DNA from: Struthidea cinerea
Taxonomy: Eukaryota; Chordata; Aves; Passeriformes; Corcoracidae
Length of the DNA stretch: 64,000 nt
Direction of reading: 5' to 3'
Assembly: GCA_013397865.1 (NCBI GenBank)
Contig: VZTI01002070.1
Location: 817,254 to 881,253, forward strand
The notes beneath the pieces are model-generated. The model saw only the letters and a program-made list of their open reading frames with translations, made no database searches and was not told the origin of the DNA. Shown in pieces: positions 9,401 to 21,330 of the stretch. Within the stretch, counting starts at the first letter, position 1. Each line of letters opens with the position of its first letter. Both the position numbers and the translations under genes were made by a program.

Positions 9401-12400
9401 TTACTGAGCGTTTGGGGAGATGGCCTGTACTAGGACAAACTCTTTCTCTGTGAAAAGCATGAACCTCAAACACAAACCTCTGAGTCATTACAGCAAAAGA
9501 TGATAAACTTTCTGTTCCAAAGCAGTGTGTGCCATCTCACCACAATGTCACATAAGTGACACAAGGGTTTCAACAAAGCATTTAATAGTGAAAAATTGAA
9601 ATATACGTCAAAATAAACGGGAAAAGCCAACATGCACTATCATGACCAGACTATCACAACTGTTGTCACCCACATCAAAGGCATTTAATCTATACCATAA
9701 ACAACCTCGAGCACTTTGATATCAATTTTAAACTATATGAAGAGGGTGATATCAGGTTGCCCTGGAAAGGGGATCATGCTTCACAAAGTGAATGGACACC
9801 AAACTTCATGGGTTCCCGATAGATGACCTGAGGGAAATGGCTTCCTGCTCAGAGACCTGGCAATTAACTCTGCGTGCATGAACAAAAACACATGAGGTTT
9901 CTCAACATCACTAACAACACCCTGCCCAGTATATCAAGACCAAATCAGAACATCAAAGCCTCAGAGAAATAAATAAGCAAGCCATTGTATGCAGAGAGGC
10001 TGCAGGGAAAGGGAGAAATAAAAATTCCAGCTAGCTTCTGCAGGTGACCCACCAAAACCCTAAAACTCTTAACACAAGCACATTACAATGGAACACACTA
10101 TTAGCAGTGATTACATCTCCTTTCAGCTCTCTCCCTCTTCCCCCTTGGTGGAGGTCATCAAATTGAAAAGTACAAAGTTTCACACGACAGCCTTTGATTA
10201 GCAATGCAACTCTTAGTGGTTGCAGGTTCCACCCCATCAACTCACCAAGATCCATCTTGAACAATTTTATCTCATTGTCCTTGCTACATGTTTTTTCAAA
10301 GTCCTTCTAAAATATAATTTCTTTTACCTCTCCCCTGAACTTAATTTTTTAATTATTTTCCCTAACAACTGTTTAAGGAGTATTTCTGATAGCATGGTCC
10401 TTCAGAGTAGGGCTCAGCCAAAGGGGCCAGAAGCTGCTCTCCAACAGAAAGCAGACATGCCAGCGGCTGCTCCAGAAGGTGCTCTCTGCCGTGGGATAGA
10501 ATGGGAATACGCATACCTGACCCATCAGCTGATCTGACAAACAGGCTATCACTGTCCCAGGCTCTCCTAGAACATACAAGAGTACAAGGTCCATCATGCA
10601 TCCATGATCCATCCATTTACGCATCAGATTTCTATATATTCTAAAAGGATCATGTTTCAGCACCCTCTGCCAATTAGACAACTACAGAAAATACTCCTGA
10701 TTTTAGAAGCGATACAGACAGTACTCATCCAATGTCTTTAAAATGGACGATATTTAGATCATATACTATATGCTGTACAGTCAGGAATCATTATTTATTC
10801 TTTTAGAGGCTTAGCTGTCAGCTCCCAGTCTTACTGCCAGCCTCATGACTAGAGTATCACATCCCAGAGAGAGTGGCACACTAATATGCCCAGCACAAAC
10901 CAGATGGAGTTAAGTCTGTTTAATAGCAGAAAGCAGTTAGGAACAACAAATTGCTTTATTCTGATAAAAGTCTGAACTCTACACATTACAGCCTATCTAT
11001 CATTCCCCTAGATATCAGAACTCCACTAGATTAAAGAATTAGAATGTGGGAGAGACCTACACCAAGGGAAATCATTCCAGTAGTCTTAATATTTTGGGCT
11101 AGCACCACACTCAGTAGACACTGAAGTACTGCTAAGCTTGGCAGGCTTCATTTAAAATACAGTGGCTGTGACTTAACATGATGAATCATATAAGGAAAAG
11201 AAATCTAAACACAGTGAGCATCACAGCCCTCCTGGAAGGATATCTTTTGACTCATAAGGAGAAAGGAAAGGTTCACATCCTTCCCTTCCTGCCCCCAGAT
11301 ATGCTCCACAGAGGCCTCTCATATCCTGCCCAGTTCCCCTGTCTATCATGGAGCACAGCATTGCGTTTCTTGACTGGGAGGCGGGAGCACTCGCTCAGCC
11401 AGTGGAGGGGCTCTGGGAGCTGGAGCATGGCTGGTGAGGAACACATATCCCAAGGGAAACCACAGCCACGATCCCGCTTAGGTGCACAGCATGCCACTCC
11501 AAAACTGCCTGCAAATCACGACTCCAGCTGCTTCCTGCAATGTCAGGCACTCTCTGGAGATTTTCCAGAAATTACTAAGACTCTTGTTCTTTATGTTACT
11601 CACTTCTGCCTTCTCCACCCAAACTCAGCATCCTCTCTTCTCTACCTGCATGGCAAAGCCAGTTTTGATGTGTTGTTTTTTCTTGTCAACATTGAAATAG
11701 TTAGCATTCACTTTTTTCTTAGCTTTCTGCAGCACTTTTTACAAAATGTTTTCTAAAGCTTAATTAATTTTTCAGAAAGGAGTTCAGCATCCTTTGAGAT
11801 ACCTAGGTGTAGTCTCTGCACTGTCATTCACAGAAGGTTGCTCAACTGCACTGTTGCATTGTTTTTGTAAGCAGCTGCTAGAAGGGATGCATACAAATCT
11901 TTTTTGTAAGAGACTTACAAAGCCCATAAAGACAGAAGTATTTAGCTCAGTGTCCTTTGGCTGCTCTTATCCCAAATAATTTTAGAACTGTGGAAGCAAA
12001 AAAGGTGAAAAGCTAGCCTCAGAACTGGGAATAGGACTTCAGCCTCTCCTTTTTCCAAATGTGGTGTCCTTTGATTCCTTTGTTGAAACTCTTAGTAAAT
12101 TACTAATGAAAAGTAGTCTGATGATCTCATCCTAAAGCACATCATAAAAGCGGCATAAGGTACAACTCAGTAGTGTGTGGTAACTTTGTATTTCAGAGAC
12201 ACTCAGTGCTGATGTAAGTATCACTCCAAGTTAGCTAAGGTAAGATGGGAAGAGCATCAACGGAGATGATCAATCTCACAGAGTGACACCTATATTACTA
12301 CCCACTTTGTGACCAGCACAAATTTTTAAAATAAAAATGTATGCACCTCACAGATGATGCTTATTGCATCTCCCTTAGAAAGAAAAACCAACACTTTTAA

Positions 12401-15400
12401 AAGTAATACTTCCTGGAAGAAGAAACCCAAGAGCTTTCATTAATTTCAATTTCATTAATTGTATCTTTGCAAAAGCAACCAAGCATGAAATGCAAATGTA
12501 GATCTTAAAAAAAAAAAGTTATCTGCCTGTTATAGAGATGAAACTACAGAGTTGCCCTTAGCAAAATATTATTACAACAAAGTACATGTGACCCAAACAT
12601 GTCCACTGTAGACAGCTGGAAGAAAACAAAAGAGGAAGAATTGCTTAGCTTCTCTTTCAGAACAGATCACTTCCATGAAAAAGTCACCTCCTCCACACTC
12701 CACCTAACACCCATTCCATTTAATTTACCAATTAAATACTGCCCCAAAACATAGCAGAACAAAATTTTTTACTCAGATGTTTCTCTGAAAGCTAAAACAC
12801 TCACTCCCCCTCCCCTCACCCCCATCTGAACAAGCAGAAAACAGACCCTACCAAAGCCTGACTTTCAGTCCCACAAGGATTCAGAACTGAGCTTGGACTT
12901 TCCACTTTTTAAGCCTATGTCCTAAGTCACATAAATATATTAGCAACAACAGAAGAGGTGGGCCTACTGACGCAGACACTGACCAAAGAAACCTGCCTGA
13001 TGCTCTCAGCTAGCCACAGGTGACCAGATGTGATAATTTGATGTTTGCTTGTGTGTCATGTCAGCCTAAGGTCAATTCTCCCTACTGCAGCCACTGCAGA
13101 ACAATTTACTGGCTTCAACCTCTTCTTTCGTATCAGTTTCTGCTGGGGTAACTCCTGCTCCATCACAGAGCTTCTCCTTTTGCTTCCATCCCTAGAAACA
13201 GCTCTCATCAGTTCTCTTCCCTCACTTTCCAAACAGCTGCCCTATTTTTCCTTTTAAATGCTTTCTGCCCATTCTCCAAAGTACCACACCTGATTAAAAC
13301 ATGGGTGTCCTCCTGATGTCAGAGCTGTGCCCCTAGCTGAGCTGTGTGCCATGCAGCAAGCCCAGATATGTACATAAAGAGGGAGTTTATGGAAAAACAA
13401 ATGGCACTTGACCAGCAAGCAGGAAAGCAGGTGTGTTGCAATTTCTGTTGTAATGACTAGTGTTCAAAAATCACAGATGTCAAGCACTTGAATATTACAC
13501 TTGCATTTAAATATAATGAAATTTTAAAAGTTAAGACTTTTGGAGTGCTTCAATTGTCTAAGTCATTAGGGTGCACTTAGGTCACATCTTCATCCTTTTA
13601 TTGAAAAATAAAACCCGGAATTTACATTTCCATTATTTAAAAAACAGCAGCAAATTGGAATTTTTACATGACTGGCTGCAGGTGCTAGGATGTTAAATAA
13701 ATCATCAAGCCAGCGATGAAATCTGGAGCATTCACAAGACTCTGACAATGTAGTCAAGATGATAAGTATTCATTTCAGCTGTGGCTGTAAACATAGGCAT
13801 GAGCTTGATTCACAGAGCCTGTGCTCCTCTAGAGAAGCCTTATCCTTCACTGCTCAGCAAGCTGTACCATCAATCACTCTGGACTCTCCCTCAAATCAAG
13901 AGTTTCAAATTGCCATGGAAAAATATAATAAAACCTGCTTTGCACTCACTAACAAGAGTTAAGAAAGAAGTGGAAAATAATATCCAATCTGTACATTTCA
14001 TCTTTCCTATATTGTTAATGACATGTTTCACTTCATAAAACTTCATTAAATAGTAGAGAAAAGAGAGAAACATCTCTATACAAGCAGGCACACACTGCAC
14101 TTCATGTCCATAAATTCATTGAAGGGGCATGAGACACTTATTACTTCTGTAACACAGCAAGAAAGGGGAGTAATTCCAAGGAGCAGCTGCTTCCAGTTAG
14201 TGTAGCTCAGCTGGAAAGGAGAAGTGCCTGTCAAAGTAATTAAAATGAGAAGAAGCCATCTATCTAATACTCCAGCTTTTAAGCACTGGCTAACCCCCTC
14301 CCAAAATGTAATTAAAAAAAAAAAAGACAAGTGAAAACAGGCTTAAGCATTGCTGAAAACATACCTCCAAGCTATTCTCTCAATAAATATTTTGGGAAGT
14401 TCATGAACAGAAGGATTATTGTGAGTGTGGTGGTGTGAGTGGGAGGAATTCACCCTCCCCAACTCAACCAACTGCATCAATGATGATACAACAGCCCTTG
14501 AGGGCAGTGAGCTTACTGCACTGGCTCCATATTGAAAAAGTTTTACAGGGAAGTTAAGTATATGTAGAGTAGGCTGGTATCTCTGGTTCTCAGAAAAAAA
14601 AAGAATTTTCATTTGCAAGGGTTTAATAATTAGGCAATTCTGTTTTATGAGGCCAAATACGCTTCTTCAGTACAATGTGTATCCTGTAGCAACATATGCC
14701 TAACAAAAAGTAATTAAGATTTGGGTTTTTGAAAATTACTAATACACTTGATCCCCGAAGTGCATCACACGTTCCTTTTGACTTCTGTGGGAAGATGTGA
14801 TTTGTGAGAATAAATTTAAACAAACAACTGCTGCTTGGCTAGATGAAGGTTAAAGGGACTGGAAAGGATGCAGTGATTATCTGAAAGCATGAAGGGTGTG
14901 TAAGCACCAAGGGGAAAGCCAGATTGCAGACAAAAGCTCAAGAGGGTGTAACTCAGGGCAATGAGATAAATGTATGTGTTTTTAAGCCCTGAAATACTGG
15001 CTCATAAAACAATGATATTATTTATGTATGCAAACTGGTCATTTCAGTCATTGCTGTTTGTCACCGAGGACAGAATATGTGAAAGGGAATTAAAAGGAAT
15101 GGAAAAATTTTGCTATAATAGTGAGGGGAATATAAAGAGAGCAGAAGTAACTCTTGTCTTAGGGACAAGCTAAGTGACTTTATGGATTCACTCTATATTT
15201 GCTGTCTCTGCCGCTAAGGAGGCAGCAGCAGGGATGGGCGGTGAGCTCGCAAGGCTTTGGGCTAGATACAATCCATGACTTAATTTCACATGACTTGCAG
15301 CTCCATGAATTATTTTGGGTGGTTTTAGTGGATGATTCTAAGGGGTATGCTATCTGAGCAATTGCCTAAGAAGTCTGAAAAGCCTGTGTGGCTCTTAGGT

Positions 15401-16401
15401 TTCCTATCGTAACACGAGGCATTTAGGGAATACATAAGCATGCAGGAATATGTCAGCAAGGTATTGGGTCTCACACAGACAATTTTCATTACTCACCAAA
15501 TTTCAGGGGTTTATATAGAAATCTGAAACTCCTAGAGATAAAAATTATATTACTGTATATTATTATTTATTTATTATATTTGTATATGTAAACTGCAGGT
15601 GCAGACAGATCTAAGAAAAGATTGCCTTTTGACTTGTCAAAAAGACAAATTCCTTACCTCCTAAAAGCATTTGGCAAGTGTTGTGATACCTTTTTAACTC
15701 CTAGCATTTTCCAAATAAATACTAACAGATATGGACTTCTTATGAATAGAAAAGAAATATAATTATCCTCTTGGATAGTTACTTAAAGCAATTTTCAATG
15801 TATAAAACATGATTTAAACTTATGCCTTCTATTGCCTGTACTTGCCTAGCCAGTGTTTATGTTTGTTTGCAAACAGAAAATAATTCAAAGGACCTAATTA
15901 TTCACAGCACGTCCAAACATGTACAATATTATCCTCATCTGTAAACAGATTTCAGCAAGGGAGAAATTGGTTTTAAATATTTTAGCACCCATTTCCCAAA
16001 GAAGTATGTACATAGGTAACAGAGGTTAAATAGCTGAATTGTTTTATATGGATGCATGAGAAAACATTGTAACAGGCTTCAGGTAGGACAGACAATTCAG
16101 GGCAGTGTCAAAGGGCTAAACAGTATTAGAGTACTTAGTGAGCCTGGTGGTTTCAAGTAAGTTTAACCTGCTCATGTTCATCCAAGAATGCCCAGGCTTG
16201 GCTTCAAGCTGCAAGGATTTTGGCAGTAATGATGACTGCTGTCTCCATCTCTTGTTCTCACTCCTGTGCCATGGTAATTACAAATGAGGGCTCATGAAGA
16301 AGAGAGTTGAAGAAGGCTAAGGGAGGGCAAGCACAGGGCTGGAAAGACACACAAATGAGTTATATAATGCTGCTTTTTCTACCCTATTATCCTGTAAGAG
16401 T
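6401..16401. other. 10 kb AT-rich noncoding block
   Basis: Apart from the right shoulder of the CpG island, no exon, RNA gene or clear transposon was recognised. Open frames stay below about 110 codons, except one of 192 codons at 11178-11756 on the plus strand, which has no domain, conserved motif or promising splice context. Box-A-like tRNA motifs near 14204 were considered and rejected. The block could hold diverged old repeats or regulatory elements that cannot be called by eye. Confidence 0.45.
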
Positions 16402-17385
16402 TTTAAACAGCCAAATGGATTTGACAAGAATTAATTTTGTCAAATCAATCTAATTTCCTACTTTGGAGGATAACTGGTAGTGGATAAGAAGTAGCAGCAG
16501 CTGGAATACATACTGAATTTAAAAAGGTTTCTACCTTATTCAACCATTGCCATTATAAAGTGGTATACAACTGGTTGAAAGAAACACTTTCAGAGATTTG
16601 TTTTCAGCGGTTGGCACCAAAGGGAAAAGATATATTGAGTGAGATTTTTCAGGATCTGTTTTTCAATATTTTAATTAACAGATTGCTAGTAGAATAGAGA
16701 ATATGCTCATTAAATTTACAGATGACAGACAGCTCAGAGTGCTCAAAAATAGCTCCTGAACGTGCATCAAGAAAAGTCATCTTGCTGCAGAAGAGCAAGT
16801 TTCACAGGAGGACATACCCAGTACAGCCAGCAGGATACAGAGCCATGTGTAAGACACAGCAGTCTATACACAGCAGTCTCTTTTTTTTTTACCAAGCCAA
16901 AGCCCTCAGCTGGAGTTCTGGGTTGTCTTTTGACCCAGGGTGCCCTAGATATCAAGACTGACATGGACCAATGAGAGAAAATGTAGAAGACAACCATGTA
17001 AATGAGGTGTTTACAAGTAGAGATTGAAAGAATGAGGATGCTCTATCCAAGATAAAAGAAGATTGCCAGAGAATAGGATAATAATTTTCAAATATGTAAA
17101 ATCTTTGCTTCACTAAGAAAAACAAACTTCTCTATCTATTGGGGATAGGGCAAGAATGAACAGGTTAAATTGCAGCTGGGGCAATGTTCGGTTAAACGCT
17201 AGAAAAAGCTTTCTAACTGCAAGGTTCATAAAAGTAATGGAATTGATTGCCTGGGGTCAGTGTGGTGCCTTCATCACTGTCTAACCTGTTCTTGAGAGCC
17301 TCCCAACGTACCATTATTTTGGTACAACCGATTCTGCTCTGGGGCTTGGAGTCGACTACATAACCTCTTAAGATTTCTCCAGTCT
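16402..17385 (+). mobile_element. Ancient CR1 LINE, RT remnant to 3' end, with internal inversion
   Basis: A heavily mutated but ordered CR1 copy. 'Ggatttgacaag...ccaatcaatctaatttcc'-type sequence (16418-16460) matches the RT region. 'Tggatacacaactggttgaaag'-like sequence follows at about 16558-16580, then an 'ttcaatattttaattaa' block (16662-16679). At about 16705-16735 the translation has IKFTDDRQL, the degraded remnant of the reverse-transcriptase active-site neighbourhood. The 3' UTR runs from about 17040 ('aggataataattttcaaatatgtaaa', 'ctattggggatagggcaagaa', 'aaaaagctttctaactgcaagg') to the 'ggactagatgacctc'-like block at 17349-17372 and a poly-T run. Stops and frameshifts break every frame. 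The divergence indicates an old insertion, of the type shared deep in amniotes. The segment 17280-17305 is inverted relative to its flanks. Confidence 0.72.
17280..17305 (-). other. Micro-inversion inside the ancient CR1
   Basis: The reverse complement of this segment reads as TGGGAGGCTCTCAAGAACAG followed by GTTAGA, which is the order expected in sense CR1 at this very place, while both flanks are in sense orientation. A 6-base-arm hairpin (GTACCA/TGGTAC, 17309-17326) abuts the right breakpoint. Confidence 0.5.
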
Positions 17386-20300
17386 TTTTTTTTTTTTTTT
17401 AATGAATACTTTTTGTATTTTAATTCTTTAAAAGCAGACTTTGAAAGACCTTTGCACAGCAGCCAGCACTTACTCAAAAGGATGCCTGAATGGCACTCAT
17501 GCCAAAAGGCCAAGATCCAATGCTGCAAGTTAGAATTAGAGTTTACACATATCAAGGATACCACAAAGGGCATTGAAATGCTTCGCATGCCAGTGCCACA
17601 GAAACAACCACTGTCACCTGAAGAACTGGACAATTTTTATACAGGCTATTTGCAAATCCTATGATTTTGCTACTGACTGAAGAGATATGCCAGAGTTTGC
17701 AACCACCTGGCCTGCTTTTAATATTAACATTTGCACAAGATGTTTGAGTGGCTGTGGCAGCATGTAACTGATATGACTGAGGATGGCAGTTGGCAGAGGG
17801 ACAGGCTGCTGCACAAGGAAGCCAAGAATCTCAAACTCAATATGCTTCATAAGAATAATCCTAAAAATTACAGCTGCTCATGGGCAAGGGGTTTGCTTGT
17901 TCATTTATACTCCAACTGAAATGCATTAAATATTTGTTTGGATATTCCTACCCCTCTTGGTCATATCCAGTGAGGATAACTATTAATTACAGCTACCTAT
18001 CTGGAAGTGAAATCATCACTGGCTTTCTCCAAAGAGGCAGTTGCTGGGGAAACATATGTAATCTTTCAGGATTTAAATGCTGGAAGCACATTGCAAATGT
18101 GTCTTTCAGACCTGCCAGGGAGTGTACAACCTTTAGGAGTAGGTACACTCGAAACAGTTATTCTGTGTTTTTTGTATGAGACATATATATGTGCAATGAC
18201 GGTGGCATACCAAGATTAGCAGAAATAATTGGAACATATTTTCTTCTCTGAGACCTTCTCACCCACTAGTCTTTTGGAAATAAGACTCTCACTGTTTCTG
18301 GAATCTCAGAACTGGACATTTGCAAAATCCCTCCTTTGGGAATCTGAAATATGGAGGAGGCATAGAGGGATGTGTGCATTCACATGTTCCCAGAAACAGC
18401 ATTTCACAGACATCTTCGTGTTTTTTACACATACTCAATTACGTCTGCCATTATGGGATTTCACAGACAGTGCTGCTATTTACATTAAAACATACGCACA
18501 CAATGACATCTGTGGCTAGAGATGTACCTAATACAAGCCAAGTCAACAGCAAATGACCAACCAGCCAAAATGGCACATTCAGCAGCAAGAAGGTATGAAC
18601 TCCCAAGAGGTTTCACAGGCCAGTCAGTGAGTTATTGCTCTCACTCTTCATCCGGCAGTGAGTTAAACAAGCTGCTGCTGAGGAAAGAAGCGCTCTCTAA
18701 AACTCCATGGCCCACACTTTCCAAGGCAGGATGCATGGAGAGAGTGTGTAAGGTTCTGTCAATTAGATACAACAGTAAAATGGCATCCCATCTGCTCTAC
18801 AAATGTCAAAGAGCTCCATGGCACCTGTCTGGGGGGAAAAAAAAAAAACAAACAAAAAAAGAGCAAGAGTTTACCACAGGTTTACATACTCCTGTGAAAC
18901 AAAGGCCTCTTTGTGCTAGAGCTTTCTGCAGCAGAAGTACTGTGGAAAAGTTTGGAATAATTTTTTTTGCAGCAGTATTTTATATCAGAGAGTGAAAAAA
19001 GAGAAACCCTTTCCACGCTTTTGCCATACCACAAAAGTCAGAGTCAGTTTTGTTATAACTTTGAAAGTGCAAAAACCATAGCTAAAGACTCCACTGACAG
19101 GAAAACACCCCATCCCCTCAAATACAAATTTTGGAAGAATTAAGCTGACAACTTACGCTTTATGTATCTCATTTCCCTGCCAGAAGGGTCTAAGCACATT
19201 TGTAGTAAATTCCACGCTGGCATATTGCAAAAGGTACAATGCCAATCATAATTCACCCACTCATTTCCCTGGAAACAAGAGCAGTGTAAAGGAGCAGCAA
19301 GAAGTTTCCTTTTTCCTTCAATATCCAGGCAGGGTTCTCCCTGTTGCACTGAACAGAGACAAGGTCTCCTCCGAAATCCCAGCACTCCCTTCCTGAGCGT
19401 CTCAGCATTAGCCGTTTGTGCTTGCTTTAAACTGTCTGAAAATTAATCCAATCTGCACAAAACACAGAAAATTAGTGTTGACATGGATTTAAAGTTATGA
19501 CCAAGACTTCTGAAAAGAGCTTTCTTCCCCCTTGGTATGACTATCTTCTCTGTTAAAAACCAAACGCAATACAAAATCATCAGTGGTTGGACTTTATCAT
19601 AGCTGAAAATTACCTTGGCAGCTGCAAAAGGGTGTTCCCTCTTTTCAAAGCGACTTGCCTGAACTGCCACAATGCCAGCCACCCACAAGTCAAGATATTA
19701 CAATTCTTGAAGTACATTGAGTGACAATGTTACCAAAATTACAGTTACTGAAGTCAGAGGAACACATGAAGTAAAAGGAGAGCTTTTGTCTACACAAAAG
19801 GTTCTGAAAAGTCTAGAAATAAATGTGCAGGAATAAATACAGAAGTAGGAAATTACAGGTAGTGGGACCATGATGAAATTTTTTGTGACAAATGTCTGCC
19901 CAAAGAAATCTCCTATGTTGTTCCATGTTTTGCTACTTCTTCAAATATTATTTAACATGCGTGTTTATTACAGTAGCATCACCTAAAGAACAAGATCTTT
20001 CCTATTGTACTAAACACTGCTTACAGATTAAAAGCATTTTCACTCTACATCTGAGTCAGAAATAGAGGGTGGAGATGCATGAAGTTAAAGTTATCTGCAA
20101 TGAGAAAGACAGCAAGTAAGTAATAGAGCCAAAAAGGAAATCAGGGTCTTCCAAACTTGTGGTCCAGGGCACTGCCAACTGGACCATGCTGTCCGTACTC
20201 CTTGTGCTGTAAATACTCATGCACCAGGACAGGCTGCACATCACATGCTCCATGACTCTAGGAAAGCAAAGATATTTTAGGAAATGATCTGTTTTGCTGG

Positions 20301-20820
20301 ACAACTTTTATACAATGAAGAATAACAGAAATAAACCTGCTAAAAACATTACAGCAACAACAGCAGAAAATAAGCAGCTGAAAGGAGACACTCTCGTAAA
20401 TGGGAAGGGGAAATGCTCTGTAAGAAAGTCCCAAATTATGTGAAGACATGGGAGTGCTTGCTGGAAAGTAGTAATTCTGTACTATAAAGTTCATGCAAAA
20501 TGCAGAGTTTTGGAAGAAACTGAAATATCATACATTTTTAAAGTCTTTTTGCAAGGAAACTCGATACATTAGAACTAAAAGTATTACAGTCGGGAAAATT
20601 TTATCAGCACTGTGATCATTGCGGAGGGTAGGATAGGGTCAGACAAGTCATATTTCAATTGTATTTTCCATGCAAAATTATACTAATGATAATTATAGAA
20701 GTAGTGGACACTATATCATAGGGACCCATGGTCATCATTTACCAACACTGCACTAAAGATGAATCACAGAGTATTTAACTACAACTGCACTAACCTAGGT
20801 GTATATGATTCGCAGTGATA
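17386..20820. other. Noncoding block, origin unclear
   Basis: Begins with a poly-T run of about 16 bases, the end of the ancient CR1. Next come two neighbouring plus-strand open frames (17413-17664, 83 codons with a TTG start, and 17731-17919, 62 codons) with protein-like composition (for example PVPQKQPLSPEELDNFYTGY) but no recognised family, acceptor/donor pair or continuity. They could be a decayed gene fragment or chance. An A-rich tract occurs at 18837-18861. A 157-codon frame at 18522-18995 runs through that A-rich tract and shows no features. Confidence 0.35.
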
Positions 20821-20826
20821 TCTAAC

Positions 20827-21243
20827 ACCGTTCCTGCCCGGCTCCGTGGGGTCCCGCGTGCTCCCACAGACGCTCGGGCAGGTTCAGTATACAGTCAGTG
20901 ACAAAGAGTCGGGAAGGATATTTGCTTGCATTCCGGCAAGAGGATTTACTGCATCATCACTGTCCAAGGTCGCAGTGGCAAATACCGAAACTATCTAGAA
21001 GTTCACAGTTTTGTCCGGGGGTGGGGAAAAGGCGGGACCAAGGAACGGGGACCAATGGGGAGCTCTGGGGGAGTGACAAAAGAGAGAGGCTGACAGCCAA
21101 CTTGGGGAATTAAAACTGAGCTAAATTAACATAACAGAATAACCTGGGAGAAGCCCTTTGGTCACTTTAACATAAAGTATGTTCCCCGGCCACCACAGAT
21201 ATCTCTTCATTTCACATCTTTCTGGATTTTATGTTCCCCCACA
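20827..21243 (-). mobile_element. Probable solo LTR of an endogenous retrovirus
   Basis: On the minus strand the segment starts with TGTGGGGGAACATAAAATCC at 21243, a typical avian LTR start. It is richer in G+C and CpG than the surrounding DNA. It carries a CCAAT-type box (ATTGG on the minus strand, 21053-21057), an AGTAAA polyadenylation-like signal and a GC-rich U5-like end ('gagcacgcgggacccc'). The base before the start is part of TTAG, and TTAG follows the proposed end at 20826-20823, so a 4-bp target duplication is possible. However, the 3' end does not finish in the canonical CA, so that boundary is approximate. No internal retroviral sequence flanks it, which fits a solo LTR left by recombination between two LTRs. 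The family is not identified. Confidence 0.55.
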
Positions 21244-21307
21244 CTAAAAACTATATGGCAATACGGTGAAAGGGGGGATTGAGAAATGAGACATTTAGAA
21301 CGATCTA

Positions 21308-21330
21308 GATCTGGAAGGCCTTTCCAGATC
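21308..21330. repeat. Hairpin with 9-bp perfect arms
   Basis: GATCTGGAA and TTCCAGATC flank a 5-base spacer, 65 bases outside the solo LTR. It could form a cruciform or be a dimeric factor site; nothing decides this. Confidence 0.5.

Noticed and set aside
11178..11756. 192-codon plus-strand open frame
   Set aside because: Composition changes along its length, there is no recognisable motif, and no splice sites bracket it. Treated as chance in 64 kb.
14195..14235. Second box-A-like word (TAGCTCAGCTGG)
   Set aside because: Again no box B or tRNA fold; the flanks do not match the similar word at 24,210, so they are not copies of one SINE.
18522..18995. 157-codon frame ending beyond an A-rich tract, considered as a processed retrocopy
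   Set aside because: The frame reads straight through the A-rich tract, no target duplication was seen and the peptide matches nothing known to me.
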